The notes beneath the pieces are model-generated. The model was not told the origin of the DNA. It did no database searches and worked only from the letters and a program-made list of their open reading frames with translations. 64,000 nucleotides of DNA from Rhodosporidiobolus odoratus (lineage: Eukaryota > Basidiomycota > Microbotryomycetes > Sporidiobolales > Sporidiobolaceae), in the NCBI GenBank assembly GCA_034387635.1, contig JAOANU010000016.1:186001-250000 (forward strand). Reading direction: 5' to 3'. Position numbers and translations under genes: made by a program. Positions 12,531 to 23,884 of the stretch are shown here, one piece after another; the stretch's first letter is position 1, and the number at the start of each line of letters is the position of its first letter.

Positions 12531-13569
12531 AGTACGCGCAGCTCTGTTCGCCCCATCTGCTCCCGTAACAGCGCGTGGGGACGCTACTTCGACCTCTTCT
12601 TTCTGCTGACCAACTTCTCTCGCTCCCGATGGACAGTGTTCACCGGCTTAGTCGAGGTCAGCATTCCTTCGTCATTCTTCCGAGAGAGCTTACTGACATC
12701 GAAGTCGCGCCTGCAGATCTTGGGCGGCATCAAATCCATCACCCCCACTACTCAGTTCGAAGGCTACTCGTTCATCATCGACCAAGCAGGGCCGATCCTG
12801 TCAGACTGCAACATCGGCGACTCAATCGCTGTCAACGGCGTCTGCTTGACCGTCACCAGCTTTGATGCAAAGGAGGGGTGGTTCGAGGTCGGGTTGGCCA
12901 ACGAAACACTGAGCAGGTCAAATCTGGGTGCGCTCCCTTGCTATGTCTGCTCTCTCAACAGCTTGCTGACAATGTGTACGATCGCAGGCAAGCTCGGGGT
13001 CGGAAGCAAGGTCAACCTGGAGAGGGCCATGGCAGGACACGGACGGTTTGGAGGACACTTTGTTCAGGTGCGCCTCTTGCTCTCCTTCTCGGTCTGTTTT
13101 TCGCTTACTGACTCGTATGAGAGATTTGTTTGTGCTGCAGGGCCACGTCGACACGACCGCCAAGATTGTCAGCATCACGCCCGACGGCGACTCTATCCGT
13201 CTCCTCTTTTCTTTACCTCTCGAATTCTACACCCCATTAATTCCGAAGGGCTACATTGCCCTCGACGGAACCTCGCTCACCTTGACTCACCTCTCCGTAC
13301 CGAAACCGGGGGAAGAGCACCACGACGCGTCCGAGCCAAGAGGGATCTTTGGGGTCATGCTGGTACAGCATACACAGAGTCGGACGGTGGTGGCCATGAA
13401 GCCGGTTGGGGAGACGGTCAATGTCGAGTGTGATGTGGTTGGAAAGGGAGTTGAGAGTGTGGTGAGGAATGTGTTAGAAGGAGGAGGGGAACAGGGAGGG
13501 GCACTGGAGTTGATGATTGAGAGGGCGGTCGAACGGGTACTGGTGAAGAAGGGACTCGTCAAGGAGTAG
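12531..13569 (+). CDS. RIB5: Riboflavin synthase alpha chain
   Basis: Catalyses dismutation of two 6,7-dimethyl-8-ribityllumazines to riboflavin, the last step of vitamin B2 synthesis, in the cytosol. Exons read 12531, 12637-12656, 12717-12927, 12988-13067 and 13141-13569, giving 246 residues, close to the family norm. The two lumazine-binding repeats are clear: FTGLVE, then GDSIAVNGVCLTVTSFD, RFGGHFVQGHVDT, and in the second half GYIALDGTSLTLTHLS and MLVQHTQSRTVV. The usual MFTGxxE start can be formed only by joining a lone A at 12531 to TG at 12637, across a 105-nt intron with donor GTACGC and branch-like CTGAC. The alternative is a non-ATG (GTG) start at 12636. Confidence 0.93.
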
Positions 13570-13751
13570 TAGCAGCTTTTCGAGCTTCAAGAAAAAGCAG
13601 TGCACAGCTCGCTCTGCGGCGCGAGACAGCCGCAAGAAAAGGTGAGATTAGGACTAGTTGTATTGCCTTACGTTTGCTCGAATTGCCGGTCCCGAGCCAA
13701 TTCTCCCAAGTCGGCAAGGCAAGTGTCGTCCTCGTGCCGCTGTACCCAAGG

Positions 13752-15940
13752 ATGGCCGCTCTACCATCGACTTCCGTGCTTCAATCAGTGGTCCTGCACC
13801 AGCTCGACCGCGCCGGATCCATCCCAGACTCCCGTTCCCTCGCGCTCTCTCTTCCAGCCGGAGTAGACGACTCTGCCGCTCTCCCGACGCCCGATACCAG
13901 CAATGCGGCCGTTGTAGGACCTTCAATTGATGCGCAATCTGCCCTCAAGTCTGCACTCGACTCGCTCGAGCGACGAGAGGTGCGGTCCTCTCCTCTTCCC
14001 TTCAGTTTCCCCCGCCTGCAACTAACCCTTCCTGATTGCAATGGCAGATGATCACCTTCAAGCAGCTCACCGTCGACCAGCACGTCCTCACTTCTGAAGG
14101 CTCCGCCATCGCTCAAAACGGTTCGCACGAATACCTCGTTTGGTCCGCCCTCCCCGCGCCTGGCTCCGAGACTGGATTGACGGCAAAGGAGATTGAAGAA
14201 AAAGTCGGAAAGGAGACGGCAAAGGTCGGACAGGGTAAGGCTATGAAGAACAGGTGGGCGGTCAAGAAGGGAGATGGATTTGTGCAGGCGGTGCGTTTTC
14301 TTCTCTTCTCTGCCGGCATCCGATTTTGCGCCCAGTTGGCCGGAGTATAGACAGCTACTAATGCTCTGCATCGCTCACAGGTCGCTTCGGTAGAAGATAC
14401 TACCAGGACTGACTTGCTCAGCATTCAGTCGACCGGTGCGCACGCGGATGAGAAGCTGCTGGCGGAGCTGAGGAAGCGAAAGTTGGCAGAGAAGAAGTAC
14501 GTCTGCCATTGGACACCTTGCTTGATCAGGACTGACCAGACTGTTGATATTCTGCAGGAAGACTTTCTATTTCTCGGTGGACAAGGGACCCGAATTCTCG
14601 ACGACTATCGCGAAACTCGAAACGGATTTGACGGTTGAGCTCCTCACCTCGTACGTGCTTCTGCCGATGCAGCTCAGTCACAGGCCCAGCTGACACGGTT
14701 TGTCGCTCACAGGGGTGATTGGCAAAAAGCTTCGTTTAAGAAGTACAACTTCGAAGCGGAAGGTGCACCGACATACGGCGGTGCTCTCCACCCGCTCATG
14801 AAGGTTCGAGAGGAGTTCCGCAACATATTCTTCGAGATGGGGTGAGCCATCTCTTGAACTGTCAGACTTGTCCCACATGAGCTGACTTGTCCGGTAAAAC
14901 AGCTTCACCGAGATGCCGACAAACCGCTTTGTCGAGTCTTCCTTCTGGTGCTTTGACACCCTCTTCGTTCCTCAACAGCACCCTGCGCGAGAAATGCAGG
15001 ACACTTTCTACCTGAAGGGTACGCCTTTCCGCCTCTTCTTCCCTGGGGGTTTCCCTCTGACCCTGGTTGTATCAACTTCGCACAGACCCCGTCAGCTCCA
15101 CCGGCTTCCCTGAAGACTACTACGAGCGTGTCAAGAAGGTGCACGAAGTCGGGGACCACGGTTCAACGGGCTACCGCTACCCCTTCTCCAAGGAAGAAAC
15201 CTCTCGACTTGTCCTCCGTACCCACACCACCTCCGTCTCTTCCGCCATGCTCTACGAACTCGCCAACCAACGGGGAGAGTTCAAGCCGGCAAAGATGTTC
15301 TCGATTGATAGGGTGTTCCGCAATGAGGCGGTTGACATGACTCATTTGGCGGAGTTCCACCAGGTCGAGGGTGTCATTGCGGACCGCAACTTGACTTTGG
15401 CGGACCTCATCGGTGTGTATTACACCTCTCCGCTTTCTTCCCGCGGTGAAGCTGACGTTCGAACTCACCACCAGGCTTCATGAACGTCTTCTTCTCGAAA
15501 ATGGGCGTCAAGAACCTCCGCTTCAAACCGGCTTACAACCCTTACACCGAGCCGTCGCTGGAAATCTTCTCGTGGCACGAAGGGTTGGGCAAGTGGGTCG
15601 AGATTGGTAACTCGGGCATGTTTAGGCCCGAGATGCTCGAGACAATGGGGTTGCCGGCGGATGTTAGGGTGCTTGGGTTTGGGTTGAGTTTGGAGAGGCC
15701 GACTATGATTCGGTAGGTCCTAGCTCTGTCCCCACTGTCTGCGCCAGTTATTAGGCATGGTGGACGTTGACTGACCTGTGCGGACGATTGCAGTTACGGC
15801 ATTTCCAACATTCGTGACTTGCTTGGTCACAAGGTGCGCTCTTTCGCCTTGCCCTGATGATAGTACGCGGAGTACTGACTTTGCATGACGACCAGGTTCC
15901 TCTGGAGATGATTGAGAAGTCTGCGGCTGTGCGTTTCTAG
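13752..15940 (+). CDS. FRS2: Cytosolic phenylalanyl-tRNA synthetase alpha subunit
   Basis: Charges tRNA-Phe as the catalytic subunit of the (alpha-beta)2 cytosolic PheRS. The start at 13752 ([13 protein letters not shown]) is chosen because the next exon continues in frame. The N-terminal helical/winged-helix region ([19 protein letters not shown]) is followed by the class II core: [20 protein letters not shown] (motif 1 region), [20 protein letters not shown], then motif 2 ([20 protein letters not shown]). Motif 3 is [14 protein letters not shown]. It ends with [14 protein letters not shown]. About nine exons with short introns. It lies 183 bp downstream of RIB5 on the same strand, without an obvious functional link. 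Confidence 0.94.
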
Positions 15941-16183
15941 GTGCGGATGGGCGGGGATGAGGGGTTTAGAGCATAGGTCGCAACGAATTCTTGACTGTAT
16001 AGTCTTCTACCTTGCGGACCGCGTTTAGGATTTTTCTCAGATGAGAAGAAAGAACGGTCAGGGGATCCGCAAGGAGATTTTGCTGCCGTCGTCGCCTGCG
16101 AGATCGACTTAGTCGTCGCTGTCCCTTGCTTTCCCTCCTTCTACCTTCACAACACCGCTCCAGAGCTTGATATACAGCACCTC

Positions 16184-17492
16184 ATGCTTCGTAGCGCCAC
16201 CGCCCTGTCGTTCTCGCGTGTTCCTCAAGCCGCTTCAACGCTTGCTCGCCAAATTGTCCTTCCGACCCGATCTACCTGGCGAAGCGTCGCGGAGACTCAC
16301 GGAGTCGCTCCAACCCTCCCGAAGCAATATAGAAGATTCTCCACTGCCTCTGCGCCCTTTTCGAGCAATTCGACCGCCTCTCGACGTCGTCTTCCCCTCT
16401 TCGCCGCTTCTGCCCTCGCCATCGCTGGCGCTACCTACCTCTACCTGACACAGGAGGATCCGCCAGTCCTCTCATCGGATCGCTGGACCCCATGCAGGAT
16501 TAAGAGCGTCTCGCCACTCACCCCCGAGACGAGCCTGTTCCGACTCGAAGTCCCGAAATCGTTGTTACCACCCGTATTGGCAAAGGATCAGAGTGCGAGA
16601 CCTATTTTGAGTCTGTTTGTCAAGGAACCGAGTCTGCAGATTCAGAGGGCTTACACGGTTCGTCACCTTTCGTCCTCGGCCCACCTTTTCCTTTTCTTGT
16701 CCCTGTACTCACTATTCTTCTCGCTCGAACAGCCACTGTCCGCCACCTCCTTCGATTCAACTGGACCCGCAGAGCTCGACCTCGTGATCAAGCGATACCC
16801 AGATGGCGAGACTTCGCGATACATTCACCGTCTCGGTCCCGGAGACGAAATGGAACTACGAGGACCATCAGTAACTTGGTACTATCGCCCACGAGACTGG
16901 GATGAGGTCGTCTTCGTGCGTTTTTATCTTTCACCATCGCATCACGGGGGGCGGTAGACGCTAACGCAAGAACTGCAGGTCGTCGGCGGAACTGGAATCT
17001 CACCCGCCTACCAACTCTTGCATGATACCTTCCTCCCTTCGTCTGCTTCTTCACCTTCTCCCGCTCTCTCCATAGTCTACGCCTCTCCCTCCCCCTCCCG
17101 TATCCTCCTCCGACCAGAACTGGACACCCTTGCCACTCGAGACCCCTCGAAGAAAATCGACATTCGCTATTTCGTAGATCGGTTGGACGAGCAGGGGAAG
17201 GCTGGACTACCGGACGGCGGAGTAGTCGGGTTCTTGGACAAACAGAAGCTGGAAAAGGCTATTGGGCGGGGGGACCAGAGGGAGAAGAGGAGAATGGTAG
17301 TGGTTTGCGGGCCGGAAGGGTGCGTCTCTGGTATTTTTCCCTCACGGCCTTCGGAGGTGTACTCACTTCTTCTCTGCTTGCAGGATGATCAACACCGTCG
17401 CGGGACCTAGAGGGCGCAACTTCTCGCAAGGACCCGTAGGAGGTATCCTGAAGGAGCTTGGGTATTCCGAGAAAGAGGTTATCAAGCTGTAG
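16184..17492 (+). CDS. Mitochondrial cytochrome-b5-reductase-like flavoprotein (Mcr1/Cyc2 family)
   Basis: Predicted FAD-dependent NAD(P)H oxidoreductase anchored in a mitochondrial membrane. The N-terminus is Arg/Ser/Ala-rich like a presequence, then one TM segment (FAASALAIAGATYLYL). The FAD-binding barrel follows: WTPCRIKSVSPL and QRAYTPLS, the RxYT flavin motif, assembled across an intron. The NAD-binding half has VVGGTGISPAYQLL and VVVCGPEG. The C-terminal tail reads MINTVAGPRG, QGPVGGILKELG. That VAGP/QGPxGG ending recalls yeast Cyc2, a mitochondrial flavoprotein of cytochrome c maturation, more than Mcr1, which ends in a short F tail. Four exons (the first two introns are near 16.66-16.73 and 16.92-16.98 kb). 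The gene is convergent with PEX2, 68 bp between stops. Confidence 0.78.
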
Positions 17493-17560
17493 AGAAGGCT
17501 TGAACGCGTTTTGAGACTATTCCGCGCAGACATTGAGGAGAGCGACACACGAATCCTTGG

Positions 17561-19288
17561 TTACTGCTTCCGCTCGACGATGTCGTAGCCCTCTGAGCCG
17601 CTGTCCTCCTCTTTCCCCTCCGCTTCCCCATCGCCCTTCTCACTTTCTCCCTCCACCTCATCCTGCGCCAATTCTTCCCTCCACACACTCCTCACCACCC
17701 CTCCACATCTTAAACACTCCCACCCCTCCTCCGCCTCTTCCTCCGCCCTAGCCAACGCTCCAACAATACAATAATAGCAATACCTGCACCCAAACTGACA
17801 GTCTGTCACATAAGGGATCTTGACGTTCGTATCTGTTGGGCCTATAGGTCCGGAGATGGTCGGAGCCATGAGGGAGGCGGAAGGGAGGGTGGGGTCGGCG
17901 TAGGAGGCGGAGGGGAGGTTGGCGGGTGCGGAGGTTGAGAGGGAGAAACAGATTGGGCAGGTGGAGGTAGGGAGGTGAGCGAGTGGGCCAGAGGGATTGT
18001 CGGGAGGAGTCGATGATGACTGCGCGGAAACAGAGGAGGAGGAGGTCGCGAGAGAGGATAGGCCTAGCGTGCTGGCAAGTGGGGAAGGGAGCACGCCGGC
18101 CATGTTACGAACCGCGCTGGATCTGGCAGCTCGAGAGAAGACGGCTTTCGACAGGCGTAATCGAAGACGATGAAGGTTGATAAGCGGCAGTATGAATAGG
18201 AGGAATTCCTGGCACGCGGAACTCGCGTCAATGAAAAAGCACGAGAAGGCCAACGGAGTGCAGGACTCACGGTGAATGCCTCCCAGACAAGTTGGCGGTT
18301 CAAGTATTCGAAGCTGACGTTGGGTACGAACGAGCGTTGTGCGTAGACTAGCCGCATCTTCAGTACTCGATCAATGAGCGTGCGATACCTGCGAGGAGGA
18401 ACGAAACTCAGGCTCATTGACCCAGTACAATCGATACGAGGGACGTACCGGCCATTGTGTAAGAACACGAGAAAGTTGAGCAGCCCAGCTAACGCGCTGA
18501 GCTTTTCCCCCACGCCCAACAACTCCCAGGCGGTCCTCATCCACTCCCTTCTCCACTGAATGACCTCCTCCTCCCTCCGTCTTCCGCTCGTCCGTATCAG
18601 CCTCCGCAAGTCGACAAGGGAAAACCAACTCCGTGGCAAAGGCTCGTCCGACCAGGAAGAGGCTAGCATGCGGTCTTGTAGGCGAGTGTGAAGGTAAGGT
18701 GGGAGAACGACCAGAGCGGTGTAGGCAACTTTTTGTACATGAGACAGCGTCGAGTCGGAGCCAGATGCTCGCCCTGTGCACAACGGAGTCAGCAGGAGCG
18801 CAAGCAGAGAAGGGTGAGGTACCGGAAGACGCACCAAGACCCTCATGTTTGCGTTCATCCCGATATTGCAGATTCTGCAGTGCGCTGCCGTAGGTCGCTC
18901 CGCTTTTCCATAGTGACATGCGCATTACTGCCAACCTCAAGAAGGCGAGCAGCTCGGGCTCCCAGCTTGACTTACCGAGCTGTAATGCGATAGCTGGTAT
19001 CAGCAGGAGGGTCCGCTGGCTCGGATAGGACTAGAAGGTACGCACTCGCACGCTCTCGAGAGCGGTCTTGACAGGGGCATGTAAGATGTTCTCTAGCTCA
19101 TCGTCGAGCAAGGTGGCGTCCAACTGAGCGACTCGAGAGATGCGAAGTGGAGGTGAAGGTAGCCGAGCCAGAGACGAGCGGATGGAAGGCAGAGACGATA
19201 GTAACGGCGGAGGAGGGTGCCGGAAGCGTTCGAGATCCTCTACTGGCGTCGCGGACAGTCCGGAAGCGGGAACAGGAGACGAAGCCAT
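17561..19288 (-). CDS. PEX2: Peroxin 2, RING-type peroxisomal E3 ligase subunit
   Basis: Member of the Pex2/Pex10/Pex12 membrane ligase that ubiquitinates the import receptor Pex5. The start at 19288 (MASSPVPASG) leads to the family signature RVAQLDATLLDDELENILHA. Membrane-embedded helices follow (VQKVAYTALVVLPPYLHTRL, LAGLLNFLVFLHNGRYRTLI). After the conserved segment MRLVYAQRSFVPNVSFEYLN come a further hydrophobic helix and the C-terminal RING: CPICF, IPYVTDCQFGCRYCYYCI, ECLRCGG. In the RING, the usual CGHxFCYYCI is replaced by CQFGCRYCYYCI, so the canonical His position seems to be Gln or Phe, which is worth noting. A Ser/Pro-rich insert lies between the Cys pairs. The acidic tail ends near 17561. 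Confidence 0.9.
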
Positions 19289-19548
19289 AATTATCAGCGC
19301 GTGTGGAAGAGCCGGCTTTCTGAACCGGTTCCAAGATTTGCATGGATATATTGCTCCACTGCTTACCATCTCACAAACAGGCGGACAAACGACAACCATC
19401 CTTGTCACCGCGGGAAAAGAGGAGGGGGATATGGGGGGTAGAGTAGACGGACAAGGAAGACGCGAAAAGACGAAAAGTAGGGAAGAAACTACTACTGCAA
19501 GGGTGCGTAAAGGGGAAACCGGTGGGAAGGAAAGAGTCATGTAGCTTT

Positions 19549-20673
19549 TCATGCCGATGTAGCCGGGCCGGACTCGGTCGTCGCGGCGTGGGCGTCTTCC
19601 TCAGAAGGGCGCTTAAGAGGACTACCAGGAGTCAGAATGTCTCTCAAGCGATGGACAGGAAAAGGCGGCTCACCTCGGCAGTCGGCTCCTTAACCTCCTC
19701 GCCCTGGACAACCTCAGCCTTCTCGGGAGGGGGAGCAACACCCTCGTCTTTGTACGAAGGGGGAGCATCCTCAGTCGCGTCCGCTGCCGGAGCCGCCTCC
19801 TTGCCCTTCTCAACCGGCTCGCCAGTGGAAGTAGTGGTGGTAGCGTCGGCCGCAACAGGCGCGTCAGAAGCAGCGACTTCGGGTGCAGCGGTGGAGCCGG
19901 ACAGAAGAGACTTGTTGGTCTCCTGCGCGTCGGTGAATGACTTCTTGAAGAGGTTGGCGTCTGCAAAGACGCGAGTTAGCGATGCCTTTGATCAGAGAGC
20001 CGGACGCACGTACTCTCAGAGTTGGCGAAGCGGATAGCGAGAGTCTCAGCCGTCGGCTCGCCCTCGGCAACATCTGCCGCGACGTTGTACACCCACGAGC
20101 GGTCGGAGCCGATGTTGGGGGAGAGGGCCATCTCGGGAGTGACTGCACAGCAAGGGCATCAGAAGTGCAGCGAGTAAGGAGGCTAAGGAAGGACGGACTG
20201 TAGTGGTTGGCGCAGACCTTGAGAGTCTTGTCACGGCGCATTACGAGGCGAACCTTCTTGGTCTCCTTGTGCTGGAGGAGGCGAACGTCTCCGGTACCAC
20301 GCTCTTTCCATTCGGACGATTCGGCCACGAAGCGGAAGAGCTTGGCGCGGCTGCATGAGCAAAAGGGAAGATGACCTCAAGTTAGCGAACTTCGACGAGG
20401 TCAAGGTGAATCCGGCAGCAGCAGCTCAGTACAGCCTGGGAGACAGCCCGGAGCTCTCAAGCACTCCTTCTGCCTCGCCTCTGACCCCCTTCAGACCGAT
20501 CTGCTGCCGTGCTACCGTGTGGAATGAGTAGCTCACATCTTGAAGAGGCTCTCCTCATCCTCCTCGTGGGTCTTGACGTCGACAGTCTGCTCAAGCTTGA
20601 TAACAGGCTCGAAGTGAGCAGATGACTCGTCCTCAGCGGCGGGAGCGGCGGTGGTGGGTTCTTCAGCGGACAT
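19549..20673 (-). CDS. YRB1: Ran-specific GTPase-activating protein (RanBP1/Yrb1)
   Basis: Cytoplasmic co-activator of RanGAP that dissociates exportin/importin-RanGTP complexes. The start at 20673 opens an acidic leader ([18 protein letters not shown]). Then comes one Ran-binding (PH-fold) domain: [61 protein letters not shown] and [14 protein letters not shown]. It ends with [18 protein letters not shown]. An Ala/Glu/Thr-rich acidic tail follows. The last junction is ambiguous: after PTAE the intron may end at TAG (stop at 19613) or at a weaker AAG eight bases on. The second option gives ~20 more residues and a stop at 19549. Confidence 0.92.
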
Positions 20674-21208
20674 TGTGTAAGGGGAAAGCTGTCACAGGAG
20701 GGTCGGAACAGCGCCGGACGAAGTCAGTATCAGCGTGTAGCTCTTGCCTAGTCCATGGCGGTGCAGATAGTCAAGACTCACTGCGAGGTGTGGTGTTTAG
20801 GACAAGTTGGAAGGGAATGGACGCGCGAACCTCTAATTTCCACCACGCTGCCTCCCTACCGTAGAATAGCTCAAGTGACGCGCCTTTGGCGTATGAACAC
20901 CGCTACATACGAGAGCTAGTCTTTTCTTGTAACCCCGTAGCGAGTGGCCAGCCGGCCGTCGACTATTCTTTTCAACCTCTTCCGCCTGCTTTTCCTGACC
21001 CTGTAGGCTCTCAAGGCGATGAGCGGAACCAGGTTCACATTGAAGATGGTCAAACGAGGCGGCACAAGGGCCGCAACCGGCGCGGGACACAGCACTTGGC
21101 CATAGCATCACCACAAGAACCCCAGCGGTCATCTCGCACGGCGCTTTTCCTCTATGATCATGGCTTCCTTCCCCCTCGAGCCCCCCTCCTGTGTAAACAC
21201 AGATAACG
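20674..21208. other. Divergent promoter region between YRB1 and the FAD protein
   Basis: About 535 bp separate two divergent starts. I see no additional gene and no clear TATA element. Confidence 0.5.
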
Positions 21209-23655
21209 ATGCTGTCCCAGCCGATTTTGATCCCTGCGTCAGGCTCGCCAACGACGACGATTTCTTCCCTTTCTCTGTCTCAAACTCCCCCTTCTCCCGT
21301 CCCCTCCGAACTCTCCCTGCCCCCTTCTCCCGTCCCCTCCGAACTCTCCCTGCCCCCTTCTCCTTCCAGCGGCGACGAGTCGGACTCCGAGTCTGTTGCT
21401 GATACCTCCGACAGCTGCTGTGACCCCTGCTGCTTCCCGCCGTCCTCCTCAGCAAATTCTCTTCCTCCCGTCATTCTCGATGAAGCCGACTTCGTCCCTC
21501 TCATCGTTGTCGGCGCCGGCCCTCACGGTCTCGCCCTTGCAGCACGTCTCTCCGAGCCCCGACCTGCAGCTCTCTACACCGACCTCGAGCACGCCCGCCT
21601 CAGTTGGCTCCAACGAGAAAATGCCCGTGGGTCCGGCACTTCGAAGAAGACGAAGCGGGCAACGGTCAAGGGCCACTGGAATGCGAGGAAGCTCGTACAA
21701 CCCGATTCGGTCACCCTTGCACCGGCGGAGACGGCCAGGCCTTCGATCGCCGTCTTGGATTCGACGTCTGACGGATGGTTGGGCCGGTGGAGAGGCTTTT
21801 TTCAAGGGCTCGGGATCAAGCACCTTCGCTCGCCGATGCTTTTCCATCCCTCACCCGCTGATGCAGACGCTCTTGTCGCGTATGCGCGGAGGATGGGCAA
21901 GGAGGACGAGCTGGAGCCGGTTAAGGGGGTCGTTGGCAGAGAGTACAGCAAGTATCAGAGGAAGAAACAGTAAGTCTTGCCGTTCTTCGACACAACGTCT
22001 ACTCGAGCTGAGTACACTCCTGTTTGCAACAGCCCAGGTCGGGTGGGTCGCGCCGTCACCGTGAACGAGCGATCTCGCGAAGATTACTTCCGACCTTCGA
22101 CCTCCCTTTTCCACTCCTTCATCGACACCGACCTCATCGAGCGATACTCGGTTTCTCCCCTCGTCTGTCATACTACGGTCACTTCCGTCTCCTACCGCGA
22201 CATCCAAATCCGCGGTCGAGGTGTTGAGCGAGGTTTTGTCATCAAGTCTCGCAGACCGGACGGAACGCTCGAACTGCGCGGCGCAAAGGCCGTGACGATG
22301 GCCATCGGTCCTTCGAGCGTGCCGAATATTCCCCCGGTGCTCAAGGCGGCGCTTCCTCGTCGCATTTCCACGGGCATCGAGGATGAGGGACAATCGCCGT
22401 GGAGGACGAGCGAGATTTGCGGTGAAGGGTGGTGTCATTCTGCCGCCTTTTCAACGCCAGGTCTTCGACCGCTGGAGGGAGAGCTTGGGCAAAAGGTCAA
22501 GTCGGGACAAAGAACGCATGTCGTCGTCGTAGGAGGCGGGTACGTCTCATTCGACCTTCTCATTTCCGCTTGATGTCGGGTTTGCTTTCCTCTCGACGAC
22601 ATCGACTGTTCCTGCCGGTCGGATTCTGCTCAAAGAGACTCCAGCTAACGCGAATTTGCACTGCCTGTCCATCCCACCGATCCATCCTGTACGTGCCACA
22701 GCCTGACCTCCGCCCAAATCGTCGACTCCCTCCTCACCTCCCACCCCTCCCTCCGTGTCACCCTCCTAAGCCGCTCTCACCTCAAAGTAAAACACTTCGA
22801 CTTTGACCTCGAGCTCGTCTCCAAGTATAACAATCTCTGGAAGATGGCCTTTTGGCAAGAAGACGATCGACAGGCGCGATGGGAGAAGATACAGGAGGCG
22901 AGGAATGGAGGAAGCGTCAATCCGCAGTTCTATCGGACGACTATGAAGCATGTGAAGGAGGGGAGATTGAATCTCAGGACATTGACGGAGGTCAGGAAAG
23001 CGGAGTACGATGAGGGGAGGAAGAAGTGGATATTCGAGGTTGCGACGAGGCCAGATGTGAAGACAGCTGCGAAGGCCGAGGCAGCGGGCAGAGTGGCAGA
23101 GGAGACGATGACGACGCTGGAGGACGTCGACTACCTCGTCTGCTCGACCGGTAGCAAGATCGACCTTGCAGGCGTACCCTTCATCCAGCCGCTGCTCAAA
23201 AGCAATCCCATCGAGCTCGTCAATGGTTTGCCAGTCCTCACCTCAGATCTGCAGTGGGACAGAGAAGTGCCGCTGTTTGTGATGGGCGCTTATGCCATGC
23301 TGGAGGTGGGTCCTTCCCTCTATTCTCCATCATCGGGCCACTAGCCTTCGCCTTTCCGCGTCGGCACCCAGCGCCTTCACAACTGTTCTTTTGCGCTTGC
23401 GAATCGTGCTGATCTGCTCCTTTCCCTTGATGCGAACAGCTCGGCCCAGACGCTCTCAACCTTTCCGGCACCCGAGCAGGCGCAGAACGCATCGCTCATC
23501 GTTTGGGCGAGCTCGGCGTATTCGACGATGACGAAGGCGGCGGGGCGCACCCGGTCGACAAGGACCGAGGCAAGAGCTCGGGAACGAGGGAGAAAGAGTC
23601 GAGGTCGGGTGGGCTGGATAACTATTTTGCCGGGTTGGGGGAAGTAGAGGCGTGA
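21209..23655 (+). CDS. FAD/NAD(P)-dependent monooxygenase-like protein
   Basis: Probable flavin-dependent N- or S-hydroxylase of the lysine/ornithine monooxygenase-like superfamily; substrate unknown. A Ser/Pro-rich N-terminus (~90 residues, containing a 33-bp tandem repeat) precedes an FAD Rossmann motif, LIVVGAGPHGLALAARL. Then FQGLGIKHLRSPMLFHPSP, a segment typical of this flavoprotein group. Exon 2 carries AVTMAIGPSSVPNIPP and ends in a second dinucleotide-binding motif, VVVVGGG joined to LTSAQIVDSLL over a ~165-nt intron. Exon 3 has YLVCSTGSKIDL, the usual late ATG-type motif, and VMGAYAMLE; exon 4 gives LGPDALNLSGTRAGAERIA. Exons join in frame throughout. The start at 21209 is the first in-frame ATG. 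It could act in siderophore-type hydroxylation, but no siderophore gene is nearby. Confidence 0.8.
21287..21363 (+). repeat. 33-bp in-frame tandem repeat
   Basis: Two exact 33-bp units plus 11 bp of a third, coding PPSPVPSELSL twice in the disordered N-terminus of the FAD protein. The period is a multiple of three, so the frame is kept. Confidence 0.95.
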
Positions 23656-23884
23656 GGGTAATGGGCCGTGACGCAACAAAACAACCGTTGACGATTGGCT
23701 TTGCGGCGCAGCCTGACGAGGCAAGGCTTCGATAGAAATCTGCGTTATTGCATGCCTGATGTATGCTGCACGAGATTGGCGAGTCGGTGGCGTGCAGATG
23801 TCAGCCGAGTCAGAACGCGGACGAGCGACTGGAGAGCGAACGCACCTGTACTGCCTCGCTTGGCCTCTTCCCCAGTATCTACCT

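Noticed and set aside
12636..12641. GTG start for riboflavin synthase
   Set aside because: Non-ATG initiation is rare in fungi; an A|TG split by an intron with good splice signals explains the site better, though only transcript data can settle it.
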